Source: an uncultured Lachnospiraceae bacterium
GTDB lineage: Bacteria > Bacillota > Clostridia > Lachnospirales > Lachnospiraceae
Length of the DNA stretch: 64,000 nucleotides
Assembly: GCA_930972465.1 (NCBI GenBank)
Contig: CAKNHF010000001.1
Coordinates: 99,092 to 163,091 of the forward strand
Reading direction: 5' to 3'
Shown: positions 55,315 through 62,993 of the stretch, piece by piece
Position numbering within the stretch: the stretch's first letter is position 1
How the letters are laid out: each line of letters begins with the position of its first letter
Notes under the pieces: model-generated
Seen by the model: only the letters and a program-made list of their open reading frames with translations
The model's database searches: none
Told to the model about the DNA's origin: nothing
Translations under genes and position numbers: made by a program

Positions 55315-55559
55315 ATGTTTTTCCCGTAAATCGTCTTCGTGCTGACTCCGGGCAGCATCCCCAGTTTGCCGGAGAGGGCGCTGATGACGTTATTCGGGGC
55401 ATCCACAGCGACGCTGATGACATGGATGCCTTTTTCTCTGTAGGGGATTCCCATCCTTCCGATTACATACTCCCCGTACTCGCTGAGCAGGTGGTTCAGC
55501 TCATCGACAGACTGTCTGGATTCCAGAATAATGCCGATAAGGGCAATGCGGGTCTCCAT
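55311..55559 (-). CDS. TM1266-like iron-only hydrogenase system regulator
   Basis: This 82-residue ACT-fold protein (METRIALIGIILESRQSVDELNHLLSEYGEYVIGRMG...) belongs to the TM1266/TIGR03959 family, encoded beside hydE/hydG in anaerobes and thought to regulate the hydrogenase system. The second ATG (at 55559 on the minus strand) is chosen because AAAGGAGG then has 9-nt spacing. The first ATG abuts the binding site. It is the first gene of the hyd unit. Confidence 0.88.
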   Translation of the reverse strand: METRIALIGIILESRQSVDELNHLLSEYGEYVIGRMGIPYREKGIHVISVAVDAPNNVISALSGKLGMLPGVSTKTIYGKNI

Positions 55560-55734
55560 ATATATCATCCTCCTTTGTGTGGAAAATCTCTGGTACAGAA
55601 TAATAAAAAACCTGCACCAAAACAGCGCAGGTATACCAAAAGAAGGGGCATAAAGAGCCCCTTGAGACCGTTTTCGATATTTGCGCCTTATTGCTCAGGT
55701 AAAACCTTTGCAGTCAGAACGGAATTCCTCATTC
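55560..55734 (-). promoter_or_regulatory. Leader with internal terminator before the hyd genes
   Basis: The minus-strand leader (about 165 nt) contains an AAGGGGC/GCCCCTT hairpin (55645-55663) and other pairable segments. A terminator-like stem CCTGCGC/GTGCAGG (55611-55631, minus strand, one G-T pair) is followed by six U (complement of 55605-55610). It lies well before the first start codon, so it could act as an attenuator. No known riboswitch class was recognised. Confidence 0.5.
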
Positions 55735-55763
55735 AGTATATCATATGACGGGAAAATTCACAA
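55735..55763 (-). promoter_or_regulatory. Promoter of the hyd genes
   Basis: On the minus strand: TTGTGA (complement of 55758-55763), a 17-bp spacer and an extended -10 TGATATACT (TATACT is the complement of 55735-55740). Confidence 0.65.
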
Positions 55764-55835
55764 TGAATTCCGGGCGTAATCCGCACCTATTTGAGAGTAC
55801 GGCCAGGCGGCAAAGGATGAAAACTTCTCAGTTCA

Positions 55836-55864
55836 TTGATTTTCTCCGGTGTTCACGTTACAAT
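55836..55864 (+). promoter_or_regulatory. Promoter of acyP
   Basis: TTGATT at 55836-55841, a 17-bp spacer and TACAAT at 55859-55864. Confidence 0.7.
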
Positions 55865-55908
55865 AATGGACAGGAACATAAAAAGTTCAGAAAGCGGAGG
55901 AGATGCTT

Positions 55909-56178
55909 ATGTCAGAAGTCAGGAAACATATCGTGTTCTACGGCCGGGTTCAGGGAGTCGGATTCCGCTATACGGCGAAATATATGGCTCAGTCTCTGGA
56001 TCTGACCGGCTGGGTCAGAAACGAATATGACGGGACGGTAACCATGGAAGTGCAGGGAAGAGAAGCACTTATTAACAAACTTCTCGTCGGACTGAATCAG
56101 AATCGTTTCATAACGATAGAATGGATGGACACAAAGGAAATTCCGCTTGAAGAGGAGCGGACGTTTAAAGTACGTTAA
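55909..56178 (+). CDS. acyP: Acylphosphatase
   Basis: This 89-residue enzyme hydrolyses acyl phosphates. The active-site loop GRVQGVGFRYT contains catalytic R20, and N38 lies in GWVRNEYDGTV; both are intact. The ATG at 55909 is chosen because GGAGGA at 55896-55901 has 7-nt spacing (the ATG at 55903 would be too close). The stop codon runs into repeat copy B. Confidence 0.94.
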   Translation: MSEVRKHIVFYGRVQGVGFRYTAKYMAQSLDLTGWVRNEYDGTVTMEVQGREALINKLLVGLNQNRFITIEWMDTKEIPLEEERTFKVR

Positions 56179-56224
56179 AAGGGGTCAGGCCCCTTTGCTT
56201 ACCGTTTTCAGAATATTTTGAAAA
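56177..56224 (+). repeat. Two-palindrome repeat, copy B
   Basis: AAAGGGG-TCAGG-CCCCTTT forms a 7-bp hairpin, followed by GCTTACCG and a second near-palindrome TTTTCAGAATATTTTGAAAA. It is inverted relative to copy C, with about 44 of 48 positions identical. It lies between the acyP stop and the proC binding site. Confidence 0.85.
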
Positions 56225-56242
56225 TTAAAGGAGAGATGAATA

Positions 56243-57037
56243 ATGAAACTTGGATTTATCGGAACAGGAAATATGGCGGGAGCTATTATGGGAGGAATTA
56301 TAAAAGAGGGGATCATCAGCCCGGATGAAATCATCGGGGCTGATATTCTTGAAGCGGGGCGTGAGCGTGTGAGAAAGGAGCACGGAATCCATGTTACCGC
56401 AGACAACAGGGAAGCTGCCGGAAAATCAGAGGTGCTTGTACTGTCAGTAAAACCGCAGTATTATGAGCAGGCAATTTCAGAAATCAGAGACTGTATACGG
56501 GAGGAGCAGATCATTGTGACGCTGGCACCGGGCAAGACGCTGTCCTGGCTGGAGGAGAAATTCGGAAAACCGGTGAAGATTGTGCGTACAATGCCGAACA
56601 CACCTGCGCTTGTCGGCGAGGGAATGACGGCGGCCTGCCCGAATCAGTATGTGACTGACCAGGAAAAAGAGTATGTGCTCCGCATTCTGGGCGCATTTGG
56701 AAAAGTGGAGGTGGTGCCGGAGCATCTGATCGATGCTGTGGTAGCTGTCAGCGGAAGCTCGCCGGCATATGTTTTTATGCTTATTGAGGCCATGGCTGAC
56801 GCTGCGGTGGCTGAGGGGATGCCAAGGACCCAGGCCTACGAATTCGCAGCACAGGCAGTGTACGGAAGTGCGAAGATGATGCTTGAGACAGGGAAGCATC
56901 CGGGAGAACTTAAAGATATGGTCTGCTCTCCGGCGGGAACTACCATTGAGGCGGTGCGCGTGCTTGAAAAAGAAGGATTCCGCAGCGCGGTGATCGAGGC
57001 CATGAAAGCATGTGCGGATGTTTCCAGAAATTTATAA
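56243..57037 (+). CDS. proC: Pyrroline-5-carboxylate reductase
   Basis: This 264-residue enzyme performs the last step of proline synthesis using NAD(P)H. The Rossmann start is MKLGFIGTGNMAGAIMGGII, the active-site region has PNTPALVGEGMTA (about 116-128), and the C-terminal dimerisation helices contain DMVCSPAGTTIEAVRVLE. AAAGGAGAG precedes the ATG. The gene is framed exactly by an inverted pair of repeats (56177-56224 and 57072-57119). Confidence 0.95.
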   Translation: MKLGFIGTGNMAGAIMGGIIKEGIISPDEIIGADILEAGRERVRKEHGIHVTADNREAAGKSEVLVLSVKPQYYEQAISEIRDCIREEQIIVTLAPGKTLSWLEEKFGKPVKIVRTMPNTPALVGEGMTAACPNQYVTDQEKEYVLRILGAFGKVEVVPEHLIDAVVAVSGSSPAYVFMLIEAMADAAVAEGMPRTQAYEFAAQAVYGSAKMMLETGKHPGELKDMVCSPAGTTIEAVRVLEKEGFRSAVIEAMKACADVSRNL

Positions 57038-57071
57038 TATACCGGTGAGGGATGGAACAACGAACGCAGGG

Positions 57072-57119
57072 ATTTTACAGAATATTCTGAAAACGGTAAG
57101 TAAAGGGGCCTGACCCCTG
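57072..57119 (-). repeat. Two-palindrome repeat, copy C
   Basis: In reverse complement: CAGGGGTCAGGCCCC, then CTTACCG, then a perfect 12-bp palindrome CAGAATATTCTG. It begins 34 nt after the proC stop and ends 20 nt before the nrdG start. Confidence 0.85.
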
Positions 57120-57139
57120 TGAGTACAGGAGGAGAAGAA

Positions 57140-57832
57140 ATGGATATACAGGGCTTTCAGAAGCTGACTCTTCTGGACTATCCGGAAAGGGTGGCATGTA
57201 CGGTATTTCTTGCGGGCTGTAATTTCCGGTGTCCGTTCTGCCATAACGCTTCTCTTGTAACTCATGTGGATACTTCGAGGAACATTCCGGAAGAAAGGAT
57301 TTTTTCGTTCCTTGAGAAGCGGGCGGGAATTCTTGACGGTGTATGCATTACGGGAGGGGAGCCGCTGCTGGCTTTGGATCTGGAGGAATTTATAAAGCGG
57401 ATCAGGTCTATGGGGTATCTTGTCAAATTGGATACGAACGGAAGTAATGTGAATCGTCTGGAATATTTTCTGAGAAAAGGGCTTGTTGATTATGTCGCCA
57501 TGGATGTTAAGAATTCTCCGGCAAAATATGGGATGACGGCGGGAATCGAGGATTACAGCACACAGAATGTACGCGAGAGTGTGAAGCTTCTCATGAAAGG
57601 AAGGGTGCAGTATGAATTCCGTACGACGGTGGTGAGGGAATTTCACAAACGTGAAGACTTTGAAGCGATTGGAGAGTGGCTCAGAGGTGCTGAAAAATAT
57701 TATCTGCAGAGTTTTGCGGATTCTGGCGACCTGATCCGGCCCGGCCTCCATGGTTACACGAGAGAGATCATGGAACAGGCGCTCGCCATTGTCAGAAAAT
57801 ATGTGCCAAACGCACAGCTCAGAGGCACGTAA
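57140..57832 (+). CDS. nrdG: Anaerobic ribonucleotide reductase activating protein
   Basis: This 230-residue radical SAM enzyme generates the glycyl radical on NrdD. The cluster motif C27-NFR-C31-PF-C34 is followed by GVCITGGEPLLALDLEEFI. The start MDIQGFQKLTLLDYPERVA matches the TIGR02495 (NrdG2-type) subfamily, longer than the 155-residue E. coli NrdG. The ATG at 57140 follows AGGAGG by 7 nt; the upstream GTG lies in the repeat. It precedes nrdD, its substrate. Confidence 0.9.
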   Translation: MDIQGFQKLTLLDYPERVACTVFLAGCNFRCPFCHNASLVTHVDTSRNIPEERIFSFLEKRAGILDGVCITGGEPLLALDLEEFIKRIRSMGYLVKLDTNGSNVNRLEYFLRKGLVDYVAMDVKNSPAKYGMTAGIEDYSTQNVRESVKLLMKGRVQYEFRTTVVREFHKREDFEAIGEWLRGAEKYYLQSFADSGDLIRPGLHGYTREIMEQALAIVRKYVPNAQLRGT

Positions 57833-57884
57833 ATCAGAACGTCCCGGTTTGCTGTGTCCGCTGAAAATAGTGAACGCTTAAAAT

Positions 57885-57933
57885 ACACCAATATCTGGTG
57901 ATGATCCGGAATGGACATACCAGATGTTGGTGT
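57885..57933. promoter_or_regulatory. Pair of NrdR-box-like sites, also a hairpin
   Basis: Box 1 (57886-57901, CACCAATATCTGGTG core) matches about 10 of 12 core positions of the NrdR box. Box 2 (57917-57932) is weaker. Their centres are 31 bp apart, about three helical turns. The two also form an inverted repeat (ACACCAA.ATCTGG/CCAGAT.TTGGTGT) that could terminate nrdG transcripts. Confidence 0.5.
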
Positions 57934-57938
57934 TTCTG

Positions 57939-57967
57939 TTGACATGAAATATTTGGGATGATAGAAT
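57939..57967 (+). promoter_or_regulatory. Promoter of nrdD-trxB
   Basis: A consensus TTGACA at 57939-57944, a 17-bp spacer and an extended -10 TGATAGAAT ending at 57967, directly after the NrdR-like pair. Confidence 0.8.
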
Positions 57968-58053
57968 GGACTCAGACGCCTTCGGACCCGTCACAGATGG
58001 GAATGAAGGAGCGATGAGCGAAAAAATTATTTCAGCAGAAAGGGGCTGGCAGG

Positions 58054-60426
58054 ATGTATCGGGTCACGAAGAGGGACGGGAAAATCGCGGAATTTAATCT
58101 CGTTAAGATAAGCGAAGCAATAAGGAAAGCGTTCGAGGCGCAGGAGAAAAACTATAATCCGGATATTATTGACATGCTGGCGCTGAAGGTAACGGCGTAT
58201 TTTGAGCCAAAGATCAGTGATGGACTTATCTCTGTGGAAGATATTCAGGACAGTGTGGAATCTGTTCTTATTCAGGCCGGGTATGATGATGTGGCCAAAG
58301 GGTATATTCTGTACAGAAAGCAGAGGGAGAAGATAAGAAATCTGAATTCCACGCTTCTGGACTATAAAGAGATCGTTGACAGCTACGTCAAGGTTACGGA
58401 CTGGCGGGTGAAGGAAAACTCCACTGTCACATACTCGGTAGGAGGACTTATACTGAGCAATTCCGGGGCGATTACAGCCAATTACTGGCTGTCTGAAATT
58501 TACGATGAGGAGATTGGAAAAGCTCACAAAAACGCAGATATACATATTCATGATCTGTCCATGCTGACAGGATACTGTGCAGGATGGTCGCTGAAACAGC
58601 TCATTCAGGAGGGGCTGGGAGGAATACCCGGACGGATTACCTCGGCGCCGGCGAAGCATCTGAGTGTACTGTGCAATCAGATGGTGAATTTTCTCGGTAT
58701 CATGCAGAATGAATGGGCCGGCGCACAGGCATTTTCTTCTTTCGATACATATCTGGCTCCGTTTGTACGTGCGGACGGGCTGACCTATCCGGAGGTGAAG
58801 AAATGTATCGAATCCTTCATATACGGGGTAAATATTCCGTCCCGCTGGGGGACTCAGGCGCCGTTTTCCAATATCACCCTTGACTGGACGGTTCCGGATG
58901 ATCTGAAGAATCTTCCCGCTATTGTGGGAGGAAAAGAGCTGGATTTTACATATGGCGACTGCAGGAAAGAGATGGATATGGTCAATAAGGCGTTTATTGA
59001 GACCATGATCGAAGGAGACGCGGAAGGGCGGGGATTCCAGTATCCGATTCCGACGTATTCCATCACAAAGGATTTTGACTGGTCAGACACGGAGAATAAC
59101 CGTCTGCTGTTTGAGATGACCGCAAAGTACGGAACTCCGTATTTTTCAAACTACATAAACAGTGATATGCAGCCCGGCGATGTGCGAAGCATGTGCTGCA
59201 GGCTGAGGCTGGACCTGAGAGAGCTTCGCAAGAAGTCAGGGGGCTTCTTCGGAAGCGGCGAGAGCACCGGCTCTGTCGGCGTAGTCACCATCAATATGCC
59301 CAGGATCGCATATCTCTCGGAAAATGAGGAAGAATTCTATAAGAGACTGGACCGTATGATGGATATTTCCGCCAGATCTCTGCATATAAAGAGAACAGTG
59401 ATTTCAAAATTGCTGGATGAAGGACTTTATCCGTATACGAAGAGATACCTTGGGACATTTGACAATCATTTCTCAACGATCGGTCTGATCGGCATGAATG
59501 AGGCAGGATTGAATGCCAAATGGCTTCGAAAGGATCTGACACATAAGGAAACCCGGGAGTTTACGAAGAAAGTGCTCCTTCACATGCGGGAGAGGCTTTC
59601 GGATTATCAGGAGATGTATGGCGATCTCTACAATCTTGAGGCTACGCCGGCAGAGTCCACGACATATCGCCTGGCCAAACATGATGTGGCGCAGTTCCCG
59701 GATATTATCACTGCCGCAGAGAAGAGCGGGACACCGTATTATACAAACAGTTCCCATCTTCCGGTGGGATATACGGATGATGTGTTCGAGGCGCTGGATA
59801 TCCAGGATGAACTGCAGACTCTTTATACATCAGGAACCGTATTCCATACTTTTCTGGGAGAAAAGCTTCCGGGCTGGAAAGCGGCAGCCGCGCTGGCGAG
59901 AAAGATCGCGGAGAATTACAGACTGCCGTACTATACAATATCTCCGACCTATTCAATATGCAGGGATCATGGATATCTTTCGGGGGAACAGTATAAGTGC
60001 CCGTACTGCGGAAGAGAGACAGAAGTCTACAGCAGGATCACGGGATACTACCGTCCGGTCAAGAACTGGAATGACGGAAAGACGCAGGAATTTAAGGAAA
60101 GAAAAGTATATGACCTTTCCCATTCCCGCATGATTGCCGGAACGCCGGCGGAAGAGAAGGCAGAAGAGAGCATGTTTTCCAGCGATGGCACAAGAACCAT
60201 GCTTTTTACCACAAAAACATGCCCCAACTGCAGTGTGGCTGCAGGCTCTCTGGACGACGCGGCGATTCCGTACGAGGTCATTGACGCGGAAGAAAACATG
60301 GAACTGGTGACAAAGTACGGGGTGATGCAGGCCCCGACTTTGGTCATCGTAAGAGACGGGAAGGTAACGAAACTGGCAAATGCGTCAGATATCAGGGCGT
60401 ATGCCGGAAAAACGGCTGAAAAATAG
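58054..60426 (+). CDS. nrdD: Anaerobic ribonucleoside-triphosphate reductase with C-terminal glutaredoxin-like domain
   Basis: This 790-residue class III RNR makes dNTPs without oxygen. An ATP-cone domain (about 1-90) precedes the ten-stranded barrel. Near the C-terminus, C636, H639, C649 and C652 resemble the zinc site, and the glycyl-radical residue is G664 in RITGYYRPV. A redoxin domain (about 710-790) with CPNC (C723/C726) and a cis-Pro motif APT is fused after it. This suggests that electrons come from a dithiol carrier rather than formate. Twenty nt downstream is a TrxB-like reductase, its likely partner. Confidence 0.92.
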   Translation: MYRVTKRDGKIAEFNLVKISEAIRKAFEAQEKNYNPDIIDMLALKVTAYFEPKISDGLISVEDIQDSVESVLIQAGYDDVAKGYILYRKQREKIRNLNSTLLDYKEIVDSYVKVTDWRVKENSTVTYSVGGLILSNSGAITANYWLSEIYDEEIGKAHKNADIHIHDLSMLTGYCAGWSLKQLIQEGLGGIPGRITSAPAKHLSVLCNQMVNFLGIMQNEWAGAQAFSSFDTYLAPFVRADGLTYPEVKKCIESFIYGVNIPSRWGTQAPFSNITLDWTVPDDLKNLPAIVGGKELDFTYGDCRKEMDMVNKAFIETMIEGDAEGRGFQYPIPTYSITKDFDWSDTENNRLLFEMTAKYGTPYFSNYINSDMQPGDVRSMCCRLRLDLRELRKKSGGFFGSGESTGSVGVVTINMPRIAYLSENEEEFYKRLDRMMDISARSLHIKRTVISKLLDEGLYPYTKRYLGTFDNHFSTIGLIGMNEAGLNAKWLRKDLTHKETREFTKKVLLHMRERLSDYQEMYGDLYNLEATPAESTTYRLAKHDVAQFPDIITAAEKSGTPYYTNSSHLPVGYTDDVFEALDIQDELQTLYTSGTVFHTFLGEKLPGWKAAAALARKIAENYRLPYYTISPTYSICRDHGYLSGEQYKCPYCGRETEVYSRITGYYRPVKNWNDGKTQEFKERKVYDLSHSRMIAGTPAEEKAEESMFSSDGTRTMLFTTKTCPNCSVAAGSLDDAAIPYEVIDAEENMELVTKYGVMQAPTLVIVRDGKVTKLANASDIRAYAGKTAEK

Positions 60427-60446
60427 AAGACAGGGAGGATAAGATT

Positions 60447-61355
60447 ATGTTTGATATCGGGATAATAGGCGGGGGAACCGCGGGAATGACGGCTGCCGTT
60501 TACGGGCAGCGCGCCGGAAAGAGAACAGTGATCATAGAGGGAGCAAATTTCGGAGGTCAGATTACATCTTCTCCGAATGTAGAGAACTATCCGGGAATTG
60601 CCAGTGTAAGCGGAAGTGAGTTTTCAATGAATCTGCTGGATCAGGCGATGAAGCTCGGAGCGGAGACAGTTGTGGAAAAAGTTACCGGGATACGTGATGA
60701 AGACGGGATCAAGGTGATAGAGACGACGGGGAAAGAGTATCCCTGCCGAAGCGTTATTCTGGCTACCGGTGTGACGCACCGGCATCTGGGAGTGCCCAAC
60801 GAAGAAAGGCTGACCGGTGCAGGAGTATCCTACTGTGCGACATGTGACGGCGCTTTTTTCAGGGGGAGAGATGTGGCTGTCATCGGAGGCGGAAGCACGG
60901 CGCTTCAGGACGCCGAGTTTCTTTCGAATTACTGCCGGAAAGTATATCTTGTACACCGCAGGGATGAATTCAGAGGGGAAGAGAGCATAGTCAGAAGGCT
61001 GAGAGAAAAGGAAAACGTTGAATTTGTCCTGAGTGCCACAGTGAAAGAAATTGTGGGCGACACGACAGTGGAAGGAATCATTCTCAATGATAAAAAGAAT
61101 GGAGAAGAATTCCGCATTGACGTGGCGGGTGTGTTTATTGCTGTCGGACAGATACCTCAGAATGAGATATTTGCGGATACGGTAAAACTGGATCCATCCG
61201 GATTTATTCTCGCTTCGGAGGATTGTATGACATCTCACCCGGGAATTTTCGCGGCGGGTGACTGCCGTACAAAAGAGGTAAGACAGCTTACGACTGCGGC
61301 AGCTGACGGCGCTGTAGCAGCGTTGGCTGCATGCAGATATGTAGCCGGGAATTGA
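60447..61355 (+). CDS. trxB: Thioredoxin reductase-like flavoprotein
   Basis: This 302-residue FAD enzyme begins MFDIGIIGGGTAGMTAAVYGQRAGK. It carries the redox pair C130-AT-C133 in SYCATCDGAFF, an NAD(P)-binding GGGSTALQDAEFL and the FAD-closing GIFAAGDCRTKEVRQLTTAAADG. It directly follows nrdD and probably reduces the glutaredoxin-like domain fused to NrdD, or a thioredoxin. A terminator overlaps the stop codon. NADPH or ferredoxin dependence cannot be decided here. Confidence 0.9.
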   Translation: MFDIGIIGGGTAGMTAAVYGQRAGKRTVIIEGANFGGQITSSPNVENYPGIASVSGSEFSMNLLDQAMKLGAETVVEKVTGIRDEDGIKVIETTGKEYPCRSVILATGVTHRHLGVPNEERLTGAGVSYCATCDGAFFRGRDVAVIGGGSTALQDAEFLSNYCRKVYLVHRRDEFRGEESIVRRLREKENVEFVLSATVKEIVGDTTVEGIILNDKKNGEEFRIDVAGVFIAVGQIPQNEIFADTVKLDPSGFILASEDCMTSHPGIFAAGDCRTKEVRQLTTAAADGAVAALAACRYVAGN

Positions 61356-61371
61356 GGATTCCCGGCTACAT
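61339..61371 (+). terminator. Terminator after trxB
   Basis: A perfect 14-bp stem, ATGTAGCCGGGAAT/ATTCCCGGCTACAT, around the TGA stop, followed by TTATTGTTG. Confidence 0.75.
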
Positions 61372-61434
61372 TTATTGTTGTATATCAGATAGTGGAGATT
61401 CTGCGCCTCTGAGGGCGGCAGTATGGATCCGGTG

Positions 61435-61935
61435 TCAGTCCAGAAACATCTTGGATCCCATCCACTGTTTCATGTGATCTGTCATCCTGCTGTCTGGCTC
61501 AATATAGACACAGGTATTTTTCTGTTCAATTGGAATCATGATCGCATATGCTTTGGCGGAAGGATCACCGGATGTAAAATCGCAGACGCTGTCCGGCTTG
61601 AAGGAATTCAAACGGGGTGAATCTTTCGGCGCGATGATCTCCGCGTTCTGGATATCAATGCTCATTTTGGCTTTCCTTTTTGCTTTGTTATAGATGGCGT
61701 CGATCTGAAGGTCATGATTCAGAAGCGCGTACTCATATTCAACACTGAGTCTTGGGAAAATGAAATAGTAGGCCAGCATCGCAATGATAACCGCGACCAC
61801 AAAAGAGAAGAAGCCTACAAAGGGCATGCCGAGGACGGCAACTGCTACGATCAGGAGGATCACAAGAATTCGGACCGGGAGATCGTATGGTTTCGGCCTG
61901 CGGGCTACAATCTGTTCATATAATGCGTCGTTCAT
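61435..61935 (-). CDS. DUF6106 family membrane protein
   Basis: This 166-residue protein has two transmembrane helices (about residues 22-40 and 45-62) followed by a cytoplasmic beta-rich domain (LSVEYEYALLNHDLQIDAIYNKAKRKAKMSIDIQNAEIIAPKD...). It matches proteins I know as DUF6106 in Lachnospiraceae and looks like a PH/YdbS-type membrane domain. It lies 3 nt after the PucR-type regulator. Function is unknown. Confidence 0.7.
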   Translation of the reverse strand: MNDALYEQIVARRPKPYDLPVRILVILLIVAVAVLGMPFVGFFSFVVAVIIAMLAYYFIFPRLSVEYEYALLNHDLQIDAIYNKAKRKAKMSIDIQNAEIIAPKDSPRLNSFKPDSVCDFTSGDPSAKAYAIMIPIEQKNTCVYIEPDSRMTDHMKQWMGSKMFLD

Positions 61936-61938
61936 TGT

Positions 61939-62844
61939 TTAATGGTTCCTTTCTGTTTGTAGATAGTTCATTACCATAGTGGCAATCTTGAATGTCATGG
62001 CATCTTCAAAGGTGCGAAGATCCAGTCCTGTCCGCTTCTGTATCTGCTCCAGACGATAGATCAGAGTATTCCGATGCATATGGAGCTGGCGGGACGTCTC
62101 TGCAATATTCAGATTGTTCTGAAAGAACTTATTGATTGTGACGGCTGTATCCTCGTCAAGTGACTCCGGAATATCGTCGCCGAATATCTCATGCAGAAAA
62201 TTATCACACAGTGTGAGCGGAAGCTGATAGATCAGACGGCCGATTCCGAGCTCATTGTAGGGAAAAACAGTCTGTTCTGAATAGAACAGTTTTCCAACTT
62301 TCAAAGCCAGGCTGGTTTCGCGGAAAGCGCCTGAGAGCTCAGACAATGTATCAATAAAAGAGCTGTAGGCGAGTTTGACCTGGGTAAGTGCCTCCATGTT
62401 CAGAGTGTCCACAATTGTGCGGGCAGTCCGGCGGATGGAATCTGCATTTTCTCCGGTTTTGACCGGGCGGAAAACAACCAGATTGGTTTCCCCCATAGGG
62501 ACAAGATAAGTACGTGTCTGCGAGGGGAAAAGATTCTTCAGTATTGCTGTCACTGTTTCATCGATTACTTTGGCCTCCAGGAGAAAAAGCACCCGCTTCT
62601 CATCGGGGGCAATGTGCAGGCGGGCGGCACGCTCATGTATGTCATATGAGGGAATGCCGTTCACCATAAGGCTGTACAGAAAATCGGTCTTATTATATTT
62701 CTCCTTATATGCGGTACAAAGACACCGGATCTGTGCAATGGCGGCTTTCTCCTCCTCCGGTGTCCCGGCGGATACAGTGAGAGAAATGCCCGTAATCCGC
62801 TTTAATTCTCCAAGTGCTTTTTCAAGTTCAGATCTTGATTCCAT
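61939..62844 (-). CDS. PucR/CdaR-type transcriptional regulator
   Basis: This 301-residue protein has a central GGDEF-like (non-catalytic) domain (about 85-210) and a C-terminal PucR-type helix-turn-helix (about 240-298; NNLNIAETSRQLHMHRNTLIYRLEQIQKRTGLDLRTFEDAM, key R, H, N, L, Y, R). Family members respond to purines, sugar diacids or other metabolites. It lies downstream of the MsmK-type ATPase on the same strand; a link to that transporter is possible but not shown. Confidence 0.82.
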   Translation of the reverse strand: MESRSELEKALGELKRITGISLTVSAGTPEEEKAAIAQIRCLCTAYKEKYNKTDFLYSLMVNGIPSYDIHERAARLHIAPDEKRVLFLLEAKVIDETVTAILKNLFPSQTRTYLVPMGETNLVVFRPVKTGENADSIRRTARTIVDTLNMEALTQVKLAYSSFIDTLSELSGAFRETSLALKVGKLFYSEQTVFPYNELGIGRLIYQLPLTLCDNFLHEIFGDDIPESLDEDTAVTINKFFQNNLNIAETSRQLHMHRNTLIYRLEQIQKRTGLDLRTFEDAMTFKIATMVMNYLQTERNH

Positions 62845-62866
62845 AAATTATCTCCGGATATTGAGA

Positions 62867-62892
62867 GGGGCTGCACTTTTCAGTGCAGCCCC
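62867..62892. terminator. Hairpin between the ABC ATPase and PucR genes
   Basis: A perfect 11-bp stem, GGGGCTGCACT/AGTGCAGCCCC, with a tight loop and no clear T-run. Confidence 0.5.
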
Positions 62893-62993
62893 CTGTATAT
62901 AAAATATTTTATAAGCGGTAGCTGTTCGGTAATACCAACCAGCAGCGAATAGCATCTTCGCAACCACTAAGCTGCTATTCCAATTTTAAAACT

